Of a DNA stretch of 64,000 nt, positions 25,081-37,125 are shown piece by piece. Source of the DNA: Cepaea nemoralis (lineage: Eukaryota > Mollusca > Gastropoda > Stylommatophora > Helicidae). The notes under the pieces were generated by a model that was not told the DNA's origin, did no database searches, and was given only the letters and a program-made list of their open reading frames with translations. Location of the stretch: assembly GCA_014155875.1 (NCBI GenBank), contig JACEFZ010017434.1:1-64000 (forward strand), written 5' to 3'. The translations under genes were made by a program, and so were the position numbers. How positions within the stretch are numbered: position 1 is the first letter of the stretch; each line of letters begins with the position of its first letter.

Positions 25081-25205
25081 ATCATAAATGATTTGCTACT
25101 AAAATAAAAAAGGAAATCGGCTTGATATTTTAAAAAAACGGAGTGACTTGAGACTGAAGTTAATTACATTGGAACCTGACATAAAATCTATTTGCAGCAA
25201 GCATC
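25081..25205 (+). pseudogene. hAT transposase, C-terminal dimerisation segment
   Basis: Reads on from AECGFS with IINDLLL, KRNRLDIL and RLKLITLEPDIK, the C-terminal hAT dimerisation region of ZBED5-like proteins, ending near a HQAQG motif. One stop or frameshift is present near 25110. Confidence 0.8.
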
Positions 25206-25333
25206 AAGCGCAAGGATCTTACTAATTTAAATAATAAATAATTCCTAATAAATAATTACTAATACTTACAATAAAATAGAAGAATCTTTCATTAAAATTA
25301 TTTTGTACTTGAATTTCAGTTCTCAATTATACT

Positions 25334-25334
25334 C

Positions 25335-25372
<38 letters not shown>

Positions 25373-25404
25373 GCGTGCGCGCGCGCGCGTGTGTGTGTGT
25401 GTGT
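25334..25404. repeat. (TG)n/(CG)n microsatellite
   Basis: TG repeat with an internal GCGCGC block, which favours Z-DNA. Confidence 0.95.
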
Positions 25405-25515
25405 TACTTACTGTGTTTGCTCAATAATTTCCTAGTGATTTCTTCCTAAAACCTATCATTCAAGTTTCTTTAGCGAACATTTCAATTTTTGAACATTAAA
25501 AATTATGTATATGTT

Positions 25516-25550
25516 GGGGGGGGGCGGGGGGGGGGGGGGGGGGGGGGGGG
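25516..25550. repeat. Poly-G run
   Basis: About 35 bases, nearly all G, inside the 3' end of the hAT element. Prone to sequencing error. Confidence 0.9.
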
Positions 25551-25608
25551 AATAAGAAATTTAGTAAGGCTTAAATGGGGCATAGCACAAAACGGTTGGG
25601 AAACACTG

Positions 25609-25616
25609 CTTTACAC
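25609..25616. repeat. Right target-site duplication of the hAT element
   Basis: CTTTACAC, matching 1976-1983 in 7 of 8 positions. Confidence 0.85.
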
Positions 25617-26700
25617 TCTTTCAGCAGTTAATAATTGCTGTCATTGAGTATGGTTTGGGGCTGCTGATAGTATCAAAGAACCAGCTTGAAAGGCTGGAGC
25701 TCATACAGAATGTGGCCATGCGGGTGATCCTGGGATGCACAACATGCACACCAATTATATGAAGGAGGCATATCCTGGCGCTCCCAGCAATGGCGGACAG
25801 GTCCTTCAAGGTAAATGGTATCTGAGAGCTGTTGCAGATATGGATCACCCTCTGATTGAAGCAATGGATATGGCCAAGGGTCATAGACTAAGACGAGGCA
25901 GGTCCTGGATGGTTCATGCATACGTTGTTATACGTTATGTGTGTGATCTAGAGACTATCACTCGTGAAAAAGAGTGAGTTAAAGTACCGGAATATATGAC
26001 AGACTGACACAATGTAATAGTAAGACTTGGTCGTGAGTGCAGAGAATGGGTAGCGGGCCGCAGAGTGTGAGGTGCAACAACTGATCCAGAGCAATCCACA
26101 CCAAGGTGACATGATATACACCGATGGGTCAGTGGTGAGAAACAGACTTAGTGGTTGGGGTTTCATTGCAAAGGCTAATGGATTATTCTTGAAAAAGGAG
26201 AGTCTGGCATATGAGACTACGGCCTCCAGCATTAGAATGGAGGTGGAAGCAGTAAAAGCGGCATTCTGTTGGTTAGAGGAGACCATTGCAAAACACATTG
26301 TATGCATTACGGACTCAAGTAAGGTGAAGAAAGGAATGTTGTGTTTGGAATGGCTATCCTCTCACAGATTGTGAGAAAGGTGTGAATCTTTTGACCTCGC
26401 CATGCGGGAGTGCGGAGCGAATGAATAGGCTGATAGGCTGTTAGGGTAATGCGCCTTTTGGTGGTAGATTACTGTAGCAGCGTATACTACTAGGATGGAA
26501 AATAGATCAAAGTAGATACAAAATAGATTTCTGCGAATAGAGAGTCTAATCAATGCTGAAGAAGCGATCAAAAGGCTCGCAATTCTAGAAGGATGATTTT
26601 CGAAGTCCCAGAATGGATCACCACTTCGAAACAGTGAAAGGCAGAAAGTTATGACGACCAACCGTACTTACAAAAGAAGACAGTATGTCAATTGATTCCT
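25609..26700 (+). pseudogene. Right half of split LINE A (RNase H region)
   Basis: Continues the protein that stops at 1983. YGLGLL and LERLELIQNVAMRVILGC match the intact copy (minus strand, about 45650-45760), then come RGRSWMVHA and an RNase H domain with YTDGSV (about 26117), EVEAVKAAF (about 26242) and ITDS (about 26308). After about 26380 it is badly decayed but MDHH (about 26610) still aligns with the intact copy. Several stops and frameshifts are present. Confidence 0.82.
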
Positions 26701-26972
26701 GCTAACGTGCCTGGATGAAAAATGAACCCCCACCGTCTAATTCATTTTCACATCAAGATGATAAGACAGATTTATATGGATAGATACACTCCTTTCATTC
26801 GTCACACAATCTGATGATACTACTAGATCTAATTCTACTGTGATAACGACAAAGATAGTTGGTTATGTTTACAAATATAACATAGCTGTTTAATTCTAAA
26901 CACACTTCGTGAGACCCATGGGGAACTAACGGACACATAAAGGATACGCAGATCCCTGGTTAGTCTACTTTT
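26701..26972. other. No gene seen
   Basis: AT-rich sequence with no recognisable coding frame. It may include the decayed 3' end of LINE A. Confidence 0.5.
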
Positions 26973-27053
26973 CTACAAGAGTAGATTGATTGGTTGATTG
27001 ATTTAGGAACCGACATCACAGCATTCGGGACATTCCCATCTACAAGAGTAGAT
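26973..27053 (-). mobile_element. 53-bp LINE A 3'-end insertion with 14-bp target duplication
   Basis: CTACAAGAGTAGAT at 26973-26986 and 27040-27053 flanks a 53-bp piece that matches the 3' terminus of LINE A on the minus strand (compare 44618-44668), including its TGAT-type tail. Confidence 0.93.
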
Positions 27054-27657
27054 CAAGCAGCTAGTGGCGGATATAATCATAGACCATGTTAGCTGGCCTG
27101 TATAGGACTATAACTTTTGGTGATTGCTGTGAAGTGGCAAACGGGTTGTCTGCCAGTTATCTGTTGGTCCTTGACCTCCTGGATGGTAAGCTGAAATGTG
27201 CTGACTGGTTAGTGATATGGACACCACGCTCGGCTGTATTAATGTGATTGGTGCGTAGCTCAGTCACCGGTCGTGACTACGACTACTGTTCATCAGGGTG
27301 TAGGCTCCTGCACTTGGTTTTGACTGGGCCTATCGGGTGTGGAGACTATCGCTGGCTTTTACTATGTTTTAGTAGGTTGTGCGGATTAACGAGAGCCAGA
27401 AAAAGGTCTAAGACACAGGCGGGAGCTCTATTTTAGCCAGTTGACGTGATAGATCCTGCCACCTTCGAGCCAAATTGCCAAATGCCCGATTTTAGGGTTT
27501 TTAAGGAGGGTTATCTTACCGAACTGAAGAGCTCTCCTCGACTTCCCGTGGCCAATTTAAATTAAAGCCAAACTGAATATTATTTTCAGCCTGACATTAT
27601 TTCTTGGCGTGTAAACAAACCCTACACCACATCTACTTCTAACTGTTTGAATAAATC

Positions 27658-27660
<3 letters not shown>
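27054..27660. other. No gene seen
   Basis: About 600 bp without recognisable motifs. Two short GC-richer stretches carry no convincing coding frame. Confidence 0.5.

Positions 27661-27745
<85 letters not shown>
27661..27745. repeat. (TA)n microsatellite
   Basis: About 42 TA units adjoining the 3' tail of the next LINE fragment. Confidence 0.97.
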
Positions 27746-27748
<3 letters not shown>

Positions 27749-28285
27749 CAATCATGTACCATGCCGGAAAGCGTGGGCGGTCATGATTCGCCATTTCACT
27801 CGATCACCAGAGTCGTGGATCAGCTCAGTGTTCCTGTCTCGTCCATGCCATGTGGCCAGCCATCCAGGTATTTTCCTCTCGGTCTCCTCTTGGTCTGTTC
27901 CCTTCGATCTTGCCAGCTGTCACTAAGTTCTCCAGTCCATTTCTTCTCATAACATGTCCAAAAATTTTGACTGTCTACGTCTAATTTCTCTAATCAATCT
28001 ACGATTTTCATTTGTCTCTTGTAGTACTTGGTCATTGGTTTTTCTATCTGTCCATGGTATTCTTTGCATTTTCCTCAGAAACCACATTTCTGCAGCCATC
28101 AGATGTTTTTCAGCTTGACTGCACATTGTCCAAGTTTCACATCCATACAAAAGAACAGGCTCTATGTATCCCCTCAACACTCTTTTTCTCGTTTCAATTG
28201 ACATCATTTTATTGGTCAGAATGTTTTTCATCTTGCTAAAGGCTACTTTCGCAATGGCGATTCTTGTTCTAATCTTGTTCTATAT
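27746..28285 (-). pseudogene. 3' fragment of the RTE family with the intact 960-residue copy
   Basis: Minus-strand fragment with the tail (ATCAATCATG on the plus strand) at 27746. Coding DNA matches the C-terminus of the protein at 49535-52417: SKMKNILTNKMMS, RVLRGYIEPVLLYGCETW, IRRRQSK. A frame change occurs near 27947. It is cut off at 28285 by a TG microsatellite. Confidence 0.9.
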
Positions 28286-28288
28286 GTA

Positions 28289-28325
<37 letters not shown>

Positions 28326-28338
28326 GTGTGTGTGTGTC
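28286..28338. repeat. (TG)n microsatellite
   Basis: TATG then TG repeats exactly between the minus-strand RTE fragment and a plus-strand RNase H LINE fragment. Confidence 0.95.
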
Positions 28339-29491
28339 TTCTGTACGAGGGGCTGGTCATGTCTGTTTTGGTGTATGCAATGGCAATCCTGACTCTCAGC
28401 CGTGGGCAGATGGAGAGGATGGAGGGGATACAGAATGAGGCTATGCGCATTGTTCTTGGATGTGCAGGAGATGCGGCATGCAGGGTGATGCGCTACCTTC
28501 TTGATTTTCCGGCCATTGAGGAGACAATACAGGTTTGCAGGGCACGCGCCTACCTCAGAGTTGGTGCATACACACAGCATCCACTGCATGGTGAAATTAT
28601 GGGGGTGAGGGGCGGCGGGTTAAGGGGAGGACGGTCGTGGATGTGTCGGGCCGAGGACGTTCTTCGACAGGTGTGTTCACTTGAGGACTTGGAGCCTGTG
28701 GGGAGTGGGTGCGGGTGCTAACGGGTTTCTGCGTGTCCTTTTCGGTTTGCATCCGGCTAGATAGAGGGTGCAGACAGGAGGGTCCGGCTGCTGTGGAGGC
28801 TGAGGTACAAGCGTTGATTTTCGAGAGTTCGCTAGACGGTGATGCGGTCATCTACACAGATGGGTCGGTCGTCCGACATGTGAGAAGCTCATGGGCCTTT
28901 ACAGCTCGGGCCGGAGGGAGAATTGTGAAGGAGGACTCTGGTGCTTTCACTGAAAACACAGGTGGCCTGACTGTGGAAGTCATGGCAGTAGGTAAGGCAA
29001 TAACATGGCTCGAGACACAGACATTCACTAGGGCATGTTTCCTTAGCGACTCAATGAACATGATCAAGAGGATAGAGGAGGGGTCGATCCGAAGAGAGTG
29101 GTTGCTGCCTCTGGAGCGGTCTCGGCTGGCAAAGATTAGTTTCATCTTCGTGCCAGGGCATGCGGGAGTCCAAGGGAATGAGCGGTCTGACAAGCTAGCA
29201 GGTTAGGCTACTGTAGAGGGCGGACTCGCCATGGACCAGGCTGACATTCTGAATGCTCTACGAGAAGTAAGACTCTTGCGTGAACCAAGTGATGACTGTT
29301 AATCTACAACCATGGCCAGACTGCGAGAACAGCAAATTAAAAGAGGTGTGGCCAAACAAGAACACTACGCAGGGAAGCCAAAGAAGATTGATAAACCAAC
29401 ACAGAACTGGCGTCGTTAGCCACTACACGCTGCGGGATTTGCTGAGGAGGGGATCCGAGCACTTATGGACTGAATGGTTCGATGTGCAATG
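28339..29491 (+). pseudogene. RNase H LINE (LINE B family), 3' fragment
   Basis: Matches the 3' third of LINE B at 54065-57714. The thumb region (LYEGLVMSV, then RIQNEAMRIVLGC) runs from 28339, RGGRSWMCRAEDVLRQVCS is at about 28620, and an RNase H domain has YTDGSV (about 28854), TVEVMAVGKA and PGHAGVQGNER (about 29152). A frameshift lies near 28720 and a stop near 29205. The end reads LRDLLRRGSEHLWTEWFDVQ at 29490, followed by ACTAAC and a TA array. Confidence 0.88.
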
Positions 29492-29494
29492 AGG

Positions 29495-29497
29495 ATG

Positions 29498-29584
<87 letters not shown>
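29495..29584. repeat. (TA)n microsatellite
   Basis: About 45 TA units directly after the LINE B-type 3' end. Confidence 0.97.
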
Positions 29585-29588
<4 letters not shown>

Positions 29589-29689
29589 CTCTGTTAGTTT
29601 TTTTTTTATTTTTCAAGGAATACTCTGCACCTCATATCTTTATTTACTGCCTTTATTACGTTAGTTTAAGGTAATTGGTAAGTTCAATT

Positions 29690-30060
29690 TAATACTTTGC
29701 TCTGTTAATATGTGTAGTTTTTCTATCTGGCCAGTGAAGGATCTATTTGTCCAAAGCCTGTCACTGCATGCCTTAGTTATTTGAAAGTCTGTCCAGAATT
29801 ATCCTGCTTATTTTTTTCCTAGGAACTGACAGTAACAGTATGTCTCAATAATTATCACAAACCTGGGGACCCTATCTTTGTCACCTTTACCAGGTATGCT
29901 TCTCTTCAGTCTTCTAGTATTTATCCAGGTTTCCAGAGTCTGCTAAATAATCTGAGCAGTAATTCAGTTGCGGTTTTGAAGTTAGTTTCTCTCAGTTCCA
30001 GCTCCACTTCTTAATTTAGTTCCTCGAATTATTCAGCCCATCTATTCAAATGGTTTTTAG
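29690..30060 (-). pseudogene. Very decayed reverse transcriptase fragment
   Basis: On the minus strand, scattered pieces resemble an RTE-type RT N-terminal region: an LLLRLFSRLW stretch, then an LVK...KIGSPG stretch, then RIILDRLSN, in the right order but in shifting frames with many stops. The match is weak and rests on motif order only. Confidence 0.4.
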
Positions 30061-30502
30061 TGAAAATTATCCCATTTCTATTTGTGTGGTGTAGGGTAAA
30101 GAGAAAGAGATAGTACCTCACGGTGAGTGGCAGCCATATCCTATTGGTTCCCATATCTTTATCTAGCTTATGTATGGCTCCACGAATATCGCTTGTGTAC
30201 GGCAGTGGCCAAACCACGGTCAACAGTTTTGGCTGACTGGCTAAAACTACGTGAATGAAGTAGGGGTAATATCCTACTAAGTGAATGTCCATTCCTAGTA
30301 TACAAATGAGTGGGGCGGATGAATCTACATAGATCAACGGCTTCTTAAGCGAAAACAGCAGAGTATGTGGCACACAGGAAGCGTGTTCAGACACAATAGT
30401 GAACATGGCTGGCTATCGTGGAAAAGGATTGGGACCTTACCACGTAGTATCCCACAATGAGATCACAACGAAAAGAAAACAAACAGCGACATGAGTAAGT
30501 CT
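30061..30502. other. No gene seen
   Basis: No recognisable coding or repeat structure, except a pure C run of about 17 bases just downstream (30503-30519). Confidence 0.45.
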
Positions 30503-30533
30503 CCCCCCCCCCCCCCCCCGGAATTAGCTTGTT

Positions 30534-32075
30534 GTGAATATGCTCAGTGAAGAGACAACTCCTATAGTGAATAAGGAAGTGAATAATCACAAATGCATCT
30601 CAAATTCTTTTGAAAGGGTGCATTCTGACAATACCTACCTGAACAGTAGAAGGAGAAGTCTGAGAATTGGTACATGGGACTACGCACCATTATATCAAAC
30701 AGAAAAATTTGACAACCTAATTGCAGAAGCAAAACACCATGAATTTAGATATTTTACGTATATCCAAAACAGATGGACATATGCTAGTTACATAAGGAGA
30801 GAAGGTTTACATATTCATTAACTCGGGAGGAGATCATCACGAGAGAGTAGTAGGAATTTTAATAAAAAGAAATTTAGAGAAAAATATTAGTGGATTCTGG
30901 ACTCATAAAGATAGAATGATTCCACTCAAAATTAAGGCAAGACCTTTCGACATAGTAATTATTCAGACATATGCTCCAACAACTGATTATAGTGATGAAC
31001 AGCTAGAAGAATATTATGAAGACCTACAACAAATACTGACAGTTGTAAAATCATCAGAGGTCCTAATTGTCATGGAAGACGTGAACGACAAGGTTCGAAA
31101 AACTAAATATAAGCAGATAGTAGTGCAACATGATATGGGAAACAGAAATGACAGAGGATACCGGCTTACACAGTTTTGTGAAGAAAACAATCTTATTATT
31201 TGTAACAGATTTTCCCAATATACCCCTAGAAAACTTTATTCCTTGCAAAAGCTCTGGAAATAGAAAAAAAAACAAATTGACTACATTATGAAATGTGTAT
31301 GAATGAAATAAATAACAATAAACTAAATAAAATAATAAAAATGAAATAAGTTTAAAAACAATATTAAAAATGCCAAAACACACCCTGGAGCTGATACCAA
31401 ATTTGACCACAATCCTGTGGTCTTAAAATTACAAATAGAACTTAAAAATAGAGGAATAAGGACATCGAAGACACCTCAGTTAGATATATCAGCATTGAAG
31501 CAACCAGACATAAGTCAACTATACCCGGTGGAAGTAAACATAAATATGATAGGCTAATTGTAGAAAGTATGGAACAATACAGACGTGAAAATTCTGAGGA
31601 TAAAATTTATACAATATGGGAATGCGTAAAAACTCGCATAAAGATTGCAAATATCACCTTGCCAGTGAAGGTAAATAAGAAAAAGCAATTATGGATATAA
31701 CGATGAAATCTTGAGCAAAATGACTCACAGAACGAAAGCAAAGATAGTTATTAATAGACATAGAAAAACACCACATGTGCAGAGTTTCTAAAGAGGAATG
31801 GCTGCAGACAAAATGTAAAAAATAGAGGATCTAGAAATAAAACACAACTCGAAAGAATTGCATGAAAATATCAAAGATTTACAAAGAAGAAAAATAATAT
31901 AATAATACTACTCAAGATGGACCAAACATATTTAAGGATGAAGTAGAGAAGTCCATTAAAAAGATTACAAAAGAATGGCTGCAGGTCCTGGACTAGATAA
32001 CAACAGAGATGATAAAAGTGCTTATCCAGCTTTTGGCATTGATACTATCACAGCATAATGCAATGATAATAATAG

Positions 32076-32135
<60 letters not shown>

Positions 32136-32557
32136 ATATACAGGATACATTCCCAAGGGATTTGAAAACATCCATTTTCATCACACTTCCCAAGAAGCCA
32201 AGAGCTGTTGATTGTGAGCATTACACAACTATTAGCTTAATGAGCCATATAACTAAGAAATTACTCAAGGTCATAAAAGAAAGAATTCAAATTAAAATAG
32301 ATGAGGAAGTAGCTGAAGAACAATTTGGGTTCCGCAAACACAGTTTGTTTTATAGACTACAAAAAGATTTTAATAGAGTACAACATGAACTCGAGAAAAA
32401 GAGAAGTAGAGTCAGACTAAAGAAATGATGCTGGATGGATTGCGACGGTGGCATGGAGGAATATCAACGGCAAAGTTGATCCAGAAAACCAAAGACCGAG
32501 ATCTGTGGGGAGTCATGAACGCCTACGCAAGTCGGCATGGCACTTGATGATGACAAC
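30534..32557 (+). pseudogene. Decayed RTE LINE with internal deletion
   Basis: Endonuclease motifs are spread over 30640-31430: LRIGTW, IIQTYAPT, an altered GDFN (reads MEDVND), RNDRGYRL, QIDYIMK and PGADTKFDHNPVV. Linker and RT start follow (GPDNITTEMIK near 31985, broken; ITLPKK near 32180; SLMSHITKKLL; EEQFGF near 32320). Then sequence jumps from the RT N-terminus directly to the last 40 residues (EMMLDGLRRW, ending SRHGT at about 32546), so most of RT is deleted. A TA array (about 32081-32140) lies inside. Confidence 0.8.
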
Positions 32558-32649
32558 ATAAATGACTAATTACATGCCTTCAAATATCTTGGGTCATCGA
32601 TTACCAACAATGGTGACAAATGAAAGAAATTGAGCCCTTGGAAAGCTTA

Positions 32650-32764
32650 AGAACGGCGGCATGTGAGTCCTGTGTGTGTGTTGCTGCCGGTCCATATGAA
32701 TAGCGGTGAAGACAGCCGCTGGGATTCACCCTGTGTAAATAGTTGATTTGCGGGCAGCCTTTGT
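32650..32764 (+). repeat. Dispersed repeat D, left half
   Basis: Contains TCCATATGAATAG and AGTTGATTTGCGGGCAGC. With 33652-33800 it matches the uninterrupted copy at about 62915-63090. CTTTGT at its right edge is the target duplication of the RTE insertion. Confidence 0.6.
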
Positions 32765-33651
32765 TCCCAAGCCTCTTCAACCTATACACATAAAGAATTT
32801 TTAAACAAGTTGAAATGTCTGGACTTAACATCAATGGAAGAATCATAAACAATATTAGATATGCTGACGATACCGTGTTACTAGCAGAAAGTGAGCAAGA
32901 GTTGCAAGACCTAGTGGAAGACGTAAACAGGCACAGTGCAGAATGTGGCTTAGATATTAACATCCAAAAAACAAAAACTATGATAATTAGCAGTGAAAAG
33001 GAAAGGTCATCAATGAACATCACAGTAAATGGGCAGATACTAGAACAAGTAACAAGTTTCTCTTATCTTGGACATATAATAACAGATGATGGCAGAAGTG
33101 AAATGGAAATCAAAAAGAGAATAGGAATGGCCAAAAATGCTTTCAACGGCATGAAATCAGTATTAACATCTAGAGAGATTAATAACACATTAAAAATGAG
33201 AATTGTCAAATGCTACGTATATTCAACGCGACTGTATGGCGCGGAAGCCTGGACATTGAACAAGCAACTAGAAAGTCGCATGGAAGCCCTGGAGATGTGG
33301 ATATACAGACGAATATGTCGTATTTCATGGAAACAAAAACAATCAAATGCAGAGGTCCTAGAAAAACTGGGAATGAAGAGAGAGTTGATGAAAGAAATAA
33401 AGAGGAGACAAGTGAAATATTTTGGCCACGTTAAAAGACATGATACTCTTATAAAAAACCATACTGGAAGGCAAGGTTGAGGGCAAGCGAGCAAGAGGTA
33501 GACAACGATACAAGTGGGAGGATAACATAAAGAGATGGACGAGCATCAGCCTGACAGAATGTACAGTCTGGGCAAGAGACAGACAGTGTTGGAGATCCAT
33601 TGAGGCCAACCTTCATTGCGGAGACGGCACTTGATTGATTGATTGATTTAT
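32765..33651 (+). mobile_element. 5'-truncated RTE LINE inside repeat D
   Basis: Begins in the RT just before YADD (SLFNLY near 32771, YADD about 32860), and is open for 221 codons from 32815 to about 33478 with MTIISS, SFSYLGHIITDDGR and YGAEAWTLN motifs. One frameshift then leads to the basic RGRQRYKW end and a stop at about 33633, then a TTGATTGATTGATT tail. CTTTGT occurs at 32759-32764 and 33652-33657. The uninterrupted repeat D copy near 63000 acts as the empty site. Confidence 0.85.
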
Positions 33652-33800
33652 CTTTGTACACCGTCAGCTTGAAATGATTAATTTAATAATAAAGTTTTCT
33701 CAATTCCAGCGCCGCACCAGGATACCGGCTTGGCTCAACATTTGTGTAATGGACACAGCGTGGTGTCAGGTCTTAGATATGACTGAGCTGTAGTATAACA
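33652..33800 (+). repeat. Dispersed repeat D, right half
   Basis: Shares GATTAATTTAA, ATTCCAGCG, CCGGCT and TTTGTGTAATGGAC with the copy near 62990-63060, in the same order and spacing. Confidence 0.6.
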
Positions 33801-34475
33801 GTAGACGGTACTACCTACTTTCTGTTAGCGCCGAACGTTGGGCGACGCTTACCGAACCCGACACCCCACATTGTGCCAACGGCTTCGGGCGGAAGAGCGC
33901 AATTGGGAGAATACAAGCCTTACCCTGGTGCGAGGAAATGCAACCTAAAGACAAAATGTCATGGCAGAGCAGACCAGGCCCTAAGACTTGGTTGGCGGCT
34001 GGTCTAGGATCGAAGCTCCGACAGGCGGACAGTTAGGGCATTGCTCTGCTAATCCGCCACAGCCTGCCTGCTTCAATGGGTGCTTGGGGCTAGGACAAAA
34101 TCTGAATCGCAGGCTGTAAAACCAATACACGAGGTACTAATAAAAAGAAAAAATAGAAACCTCAAGCTACGGCTTGCAACCTGGAACGTGAGAACTATGT
34201 GTCCAGGATTTTCCATTGACTTGACCAATATTGTCGATGTGAGAAAAACGGCTGTGATTGATGCCGAACTCAATCGTCTTAACATTGATATTGCTGGCCT
34301 GCAGGAGACTCGCCTCGATGAGGAAGGGTCACTCAGGGAAAACAATTACACCTTTTTTTTTGGAAGGGTAGAGGGCAGGCAAAAGAAAGGCAACACGGTG
34401 TGGGCTTTTCAGTGAAGAATTCTCTACTGGGAATGATTGAAATTCCAGGAGGAAGAAATGAAAGACTATTATCCC
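33801..34475 (+). pseudogene. RTE LINE 5' leader and start of endonuclease
   Basis: A leader of about 280 bp precedes an open frame from 34080 that gives RLATWNVRTM (about 34166) and LQETRLDEEGSLRENNYTFF (about 34300), the first third of an APE endonuclease. It shifts frame near 34350 and ends near 34475, where LTR-element sequence begins. The RT part of a related RTE copy lies at 37126-39302, so the two may be parts of one disrupted element, but this is not shown. Confidence 0.7.
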
Positions 34476-37125
34476 TTGTCACGGAATTACTGGAGGTAGT
34501 CGACCCGAATGATGAAGGCCAGAGACAGTCGGTCTAGGCCGCTGCAACTTTTTGTTGTTAGTGGGGGAAAAGCTTTCATCAGACCAAACACAGTCAGGAT
34601 TCTTTGAGATTTCCCCAGGATCAAAGGAGACACGTCGGCATTCTGTTTACCCGATCTGAGAAATGAAAAGGAGGAGAGTTTCTCTGAGCCTGGATTCTGG
34701 CCACGTGAGTGACGTCATTCGGACACAGCTCTCGGCAGTCGGAATAAACAAAGTTGCAATCAGAGTGCTAACGGGATTAAACCGGGCTGGAGTGTTAAGC
34801 TATTCCTGTTCCAATGTGGAAAAGAATCTACTGTGTCCTGTGTCGATTAAATTAGACGGACATATGTCTATCATGTCAATTTGTGGATTCAATTCAGGAC
34901 AGGACTAGATTACATAAGGTATTATAGTGATATAGATTCTTGGAATCGAATCGAGCATAGTGATAGTGCGTTGTGTGAACTTATTCTAGGAGCATCGACC
35001 GCATGCGGGCTGATGCGTAGCTTAAACTAGGTCAAGTAATATATCGTTGAACTCGGCAGGTTAACACTAATGTCGTGGGATGATATTCAGTGAGATTGAG
35101 GGTGGTTGGAGGGATGGGGGAAACGTCAATGGTAGGATCTTCCGGTAGGGTGTCTACTGGGGGTTTCTTCTATTTCCTTTAGTCTTTCCTGTTCTTACCA
35201 CGTCTCAGGCCAATGTGATGAACTGCTCTGCTTTCTGCCAGAGTTTAGTGCAATGTTAATTAGGATATAAATATCTGAGTGTGGCCTTCGGCCTACACTC
35301 ACATATAGTAGGTTCGAATCGGGTTTCTCTCACCGAGTGTTCTCTTTTCGACAGGTTCCACGGTGTAGAAGAAGGGAAGTATTACTCAGAGGTGTGGGCA
35401 ATGGCAGTCACACTGAGTGCAATTCTACTGTACCGGAGAAATTAAGGACAGCTGGGAGATGTGGACAATGGCAGTCACACTGAGTGCAGTTCTGTTAAAT
35501 GTCCTCGGAAATGGGACACCATTCCACGAATCATAGTCATATCTAAGCCTTGATTGTTTAACCTAAAAAAAGGCTAGTTGGCAGTGGCTGAGTTCCGAAA
35601 AGGCTGATTTATATTAATGGTGACTACTTCTCAGGACTATGACATTATTATGTAGAGAAGGTATAATGGTGAGGACAACTATGCAGTAACCTTTCCCAAA
35701 CAGACAGGAGGAATTTACTCGAACAGACACCAGCAGTTGTTTTTTAGGGTTCGTGTGAGAGAAGTGCCGGGATTCCTAGGTTCCAGGATCGTTATAGACA
35801 CATTAGATACATCGGGTGTTCCGAACTTATGGACTTTAGTATACCATATTCAGTATTGGTGACCAGTCACCCAGACTATATACGAACAACTCCAAGAAGT
35901 CAACCACTGTCCGGAGAGACGCTTCATTCGGTGAGGTCTTTTCAGAACTTACGGTATTGTGATGTGGTATGGCCGAACACTATGATGAACGATCCTGAGC
36001 TCACTGGTCTCTTCTCGCATACACCATAGACAATACTACAGACGTTCCATACACATACTTTGCACACACCTGACACTTTTCTTTATTAAATTATTGTATT
36101 ATTTGTTAGAAGCCAGAGTTGTGTGGGTATGTTCTGGAGGAATATGAAGACGGGTATTGTCTTGTGGTAAGAAGAGAGAGAGAGAGATAGTGATCCAAAG
36201 ACTGAAAGGGGGTGTGTAGACAAAGGTCCGGCAGACTCTCAAGCTGATGATAGGGAAGAGAAAAAAGTGTGCTTGTTGATTCCACTTCCCCTCAGGGACG
36301 ACAGGCGACATTTTATGGGGGAACGTCGTACGGAATGGTGACATTGCAGTGATAGAGGAAAAGCCGGAATGGTAAAGGTAAAAGCTAGTGTGAATGTGGA
36401 TAGGTGTTAAGACACATAACATACATGTTCACACTTTACAAGTCTACATAGGTCTTTGGTCTATTCCACTCTTGTCATTGAGAGATTGTTTTGTGGTGTT
36501 CTGTGTGGTGTCATATATATATATATATATTAATTTTAGATATTGTGTATCTATATATTGCTTTGGGGACATACCTCAACATGCTGACTCACCTTCTCTA
36601 AATATGACCACTCCCAAACTGGATATGGCAGAACTGAGGGCAAGGGTGAAGGAATGGGCTTGTCGGGTCCTGCACTATCAGAGTTTATACAAGGGGTGGA
36701 AAGAGATTTTCGTCAAGCAGAAAGATAAGATCTAGAGGCCGAGTTGGAGCTAACAAAGATGGAGTTGGAGACCAAAAGAATAGAGGCTGAGAGAGCCACT
36801 AAAAAGTTGGAACTTGAAGCTGTGCAGGCTGCTAAGAGACTCGAAGCTGAACAAGCTGCCATTAGACTTGAAGCTGAACAAGCTGCTAGGAAATTAGAAG
36901 CTGAACACGAAGCTCAGAAAAGAGAGCATGAGTACCGAATGCGGGAACTGGAGCTCAAGGCACAATCTAAGGGAGAAACTGACGGGGCAGTTGGAGGATC
37001 CTCTCCCTATGGTTCACCCAACATGAGTGGACATAGTTACCATGCCATGAAGTTCCCTTTGGCTGTCTATGATGAAGGCAAAGAAAAAAATAGACCAGTA
37101 CTTACAACGCTTCGAGGCAATGTCT
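34476..37125 (+). mobile_element. 5' part of a second Gypsy-type LTR element (putative)
   Basis: Begins TGTCACGG near 34478. A TATAAATA box lies near 35266 next to a GTGGCCTTCGGCCTAC hairpin, and a TGGCAGTGGCTGAG stretch near 35580 could be a primer-binding site. A long leader follows. From 36604 a gag-like frame starts (MTTPKLDMAELRARVKE). After two frameshifts it continues as a Glu/Ala/Lys coiled coil (36744-36970), then YLQRFEAM near 37105. It breaks off where RTE coding DNA starts. No second LTR was found in the window, so the LTR boundaries are uncertain. Confidence 0.5.
36744..37125 (+). pseudogene. Gag-like coiled-coil fragment
   Basis: The 5' part of a 235-codon open frame. Repeats of LEAEQAA-type heptads form a coiled coil. 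A Gly/Ser-rich stretch follows, then a region that in another frame reads DQYLQRFEAM, as at the start of Gypsy-type capsid domains. The C-terminal part of the open frame is RTE sequence, so the apparent fusion is accidental. Confidence 0.6.

Noticed and set aside
34663..34908. 81-codon frame in the putative LTR
   Set aside because: No domain, and the region looks like LTR or leader DNA.
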